A DNA stretch of 64,000 bases from Candidatus Poribacteria bacterium (lineage in GTDB: Bacteria; Poribacteria; WGA-4E; UBA9662). The notes below the pieces were generated by a model, which was not told where the DNA came from, ran no database searches, and was given only the letters and a program-made list of their open reading frames with translations. Positions 63,930-64,000 of the stretch are shown piece after piece; position 1 is the stretch's first letter, and the number at the start of each line of letters is the position of its first letter. The DNA lies in NCBI GenBank assembly GCA_012963885.1, contig DTUY01000018.1, positions 24,622 to 88,621 on the forward strand. Direction: 5' to 3'. The translations under genes and the position numbers were made by a program.

Positions 63930-64000
63930 CTACGGCCCAATCTTGACAGTCATTTTACCCATATTCTCGCCTTTGAAAAGGCCAATAAAGGCCTGCGGTG
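63930..64000 (-). CDS. Zinc-type NADP-dependent oxidoreductase, C-terminal end (partial)
   Basis: 22 residues to TAG 63930-63932 read P-Q-A-F-I-G-L-F-K-G-E-N-M-G-K-M-T-V-K-I-G. This is the usual ending of CurA/quinone-reductase-like medium-chain dehydrogenases (A-F-x-G-L-F-x-G-E-N-x-G-K-x-x-V). The rest lies beyond the window. Confidence 0.7.
   Translation of the reverse strand, partial: PQAFIGLFKGENMGKMTVKIGP

Noticed and set aside
1..64000. CRISPR arrays, tRNA or rRNA genes, intact insertion sequences
   Set aside because: Reading both strands I found no spaced repeats, T-arm GTTCRA motifs in cloverleaf context, or transposase ORFs. A dedicated tRNA and repeat search would be needed to exclude them fully.

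Overview
The window is a moderately AT-rich bacterial chromosome segment with no rRNA, tRNA, CRISPR or intact mobile element that I could find. The gene content is many Gfo/Idh/MocA oxidoreductases, sugar-phosphate isomerase/epimerases, a sulfatase, Fe/2-oxoglutarate dioxygenases of the PhyH and TauD types, a galactonate-dehydratase-like enolase-superfamily enzyme and its pseudogene, a tricorn-like protease, TPR proteins and secreted discoidin/PPC-type proteins. This resembles Candidatus Poribacteria and other uncultivated marine, sponge-associated lineages. The assignment is inferred from family composition, not from a marker gene. All three stop codons are used, so the genetic code looks standard.

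Layout. Positions 1-3219 (+) hold the end of a histidyl-tRNA synthetase gene, then aroF behind an unusually complete leader (promoter, short leader ORF, antiterminator-like repeat, intrinsic terminator), then leuA. From 12791 down to 3259 every gene is on the minus strand. First comes a four-gene unit (YHS-TlpA thioredoxin, BlaI-type repressor, M56 membrane protease, outer-membrane-barrel-like protein) with a BlaI-like palindrome exactly filling its promoter spacer. Then come argJ, rsmD, an oxidoreductase, pepA, a secreted discoidin-like protein and an APH-family kinase lacking any normal start codon. Positions 13073-24714 carry mostly plus-strand housekeeping genes (thiD, glnS, gltX, a cation antiporter), with pncB on the minus strand. 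Positions 24791-34283 (-) hold a HAD hydrolase, a tricorn-like protease, a SIMPL lipoprotein, a large TPR protein, and a BatA-like VWA protein with a bactofilin-like membrane protein.

Positions 34493-44777 (+) contain a coiled-coil protein with a near-consensus promoter, a decayed dgoD-like pseudogene, a 953-aa secreted protein with two c-type heme motifs, a GT-C-like membrane protein split by a one-base frameshift, two sugar-type enzymes, tyrS and a GT2 glycosyltransferase. A GHL10-like glycosidase (44836-47268, -) stands opposite a tight housekeeping operon, gmk-coaBC-rsmA-amidase (47429-51560, +).

Positions 52153-63227 form an accessory catabolic island: double cupin, esterase, a sulfatase with an unrecognised partner, a divergent enolase-superfamily dehydratase, TauD and PhyH dioxygenases, Gfo/Idh, and a DegT aminotransferase. 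Intergenic stretches are long and genes are loosely packed. The right edge (63415-64000) contains gene debris, including a homocysteine S-methyltransferase relic, and the 3' end of a zinc-type oxidoreductase. The most system-like novelty is the BlaI/M56/YHS-TlpA/barrel operon. The most unusual gene-expression features are the aroF leader, the APH kinase start, and the two in-frame TGA codons between a signal peptide and its barrel.
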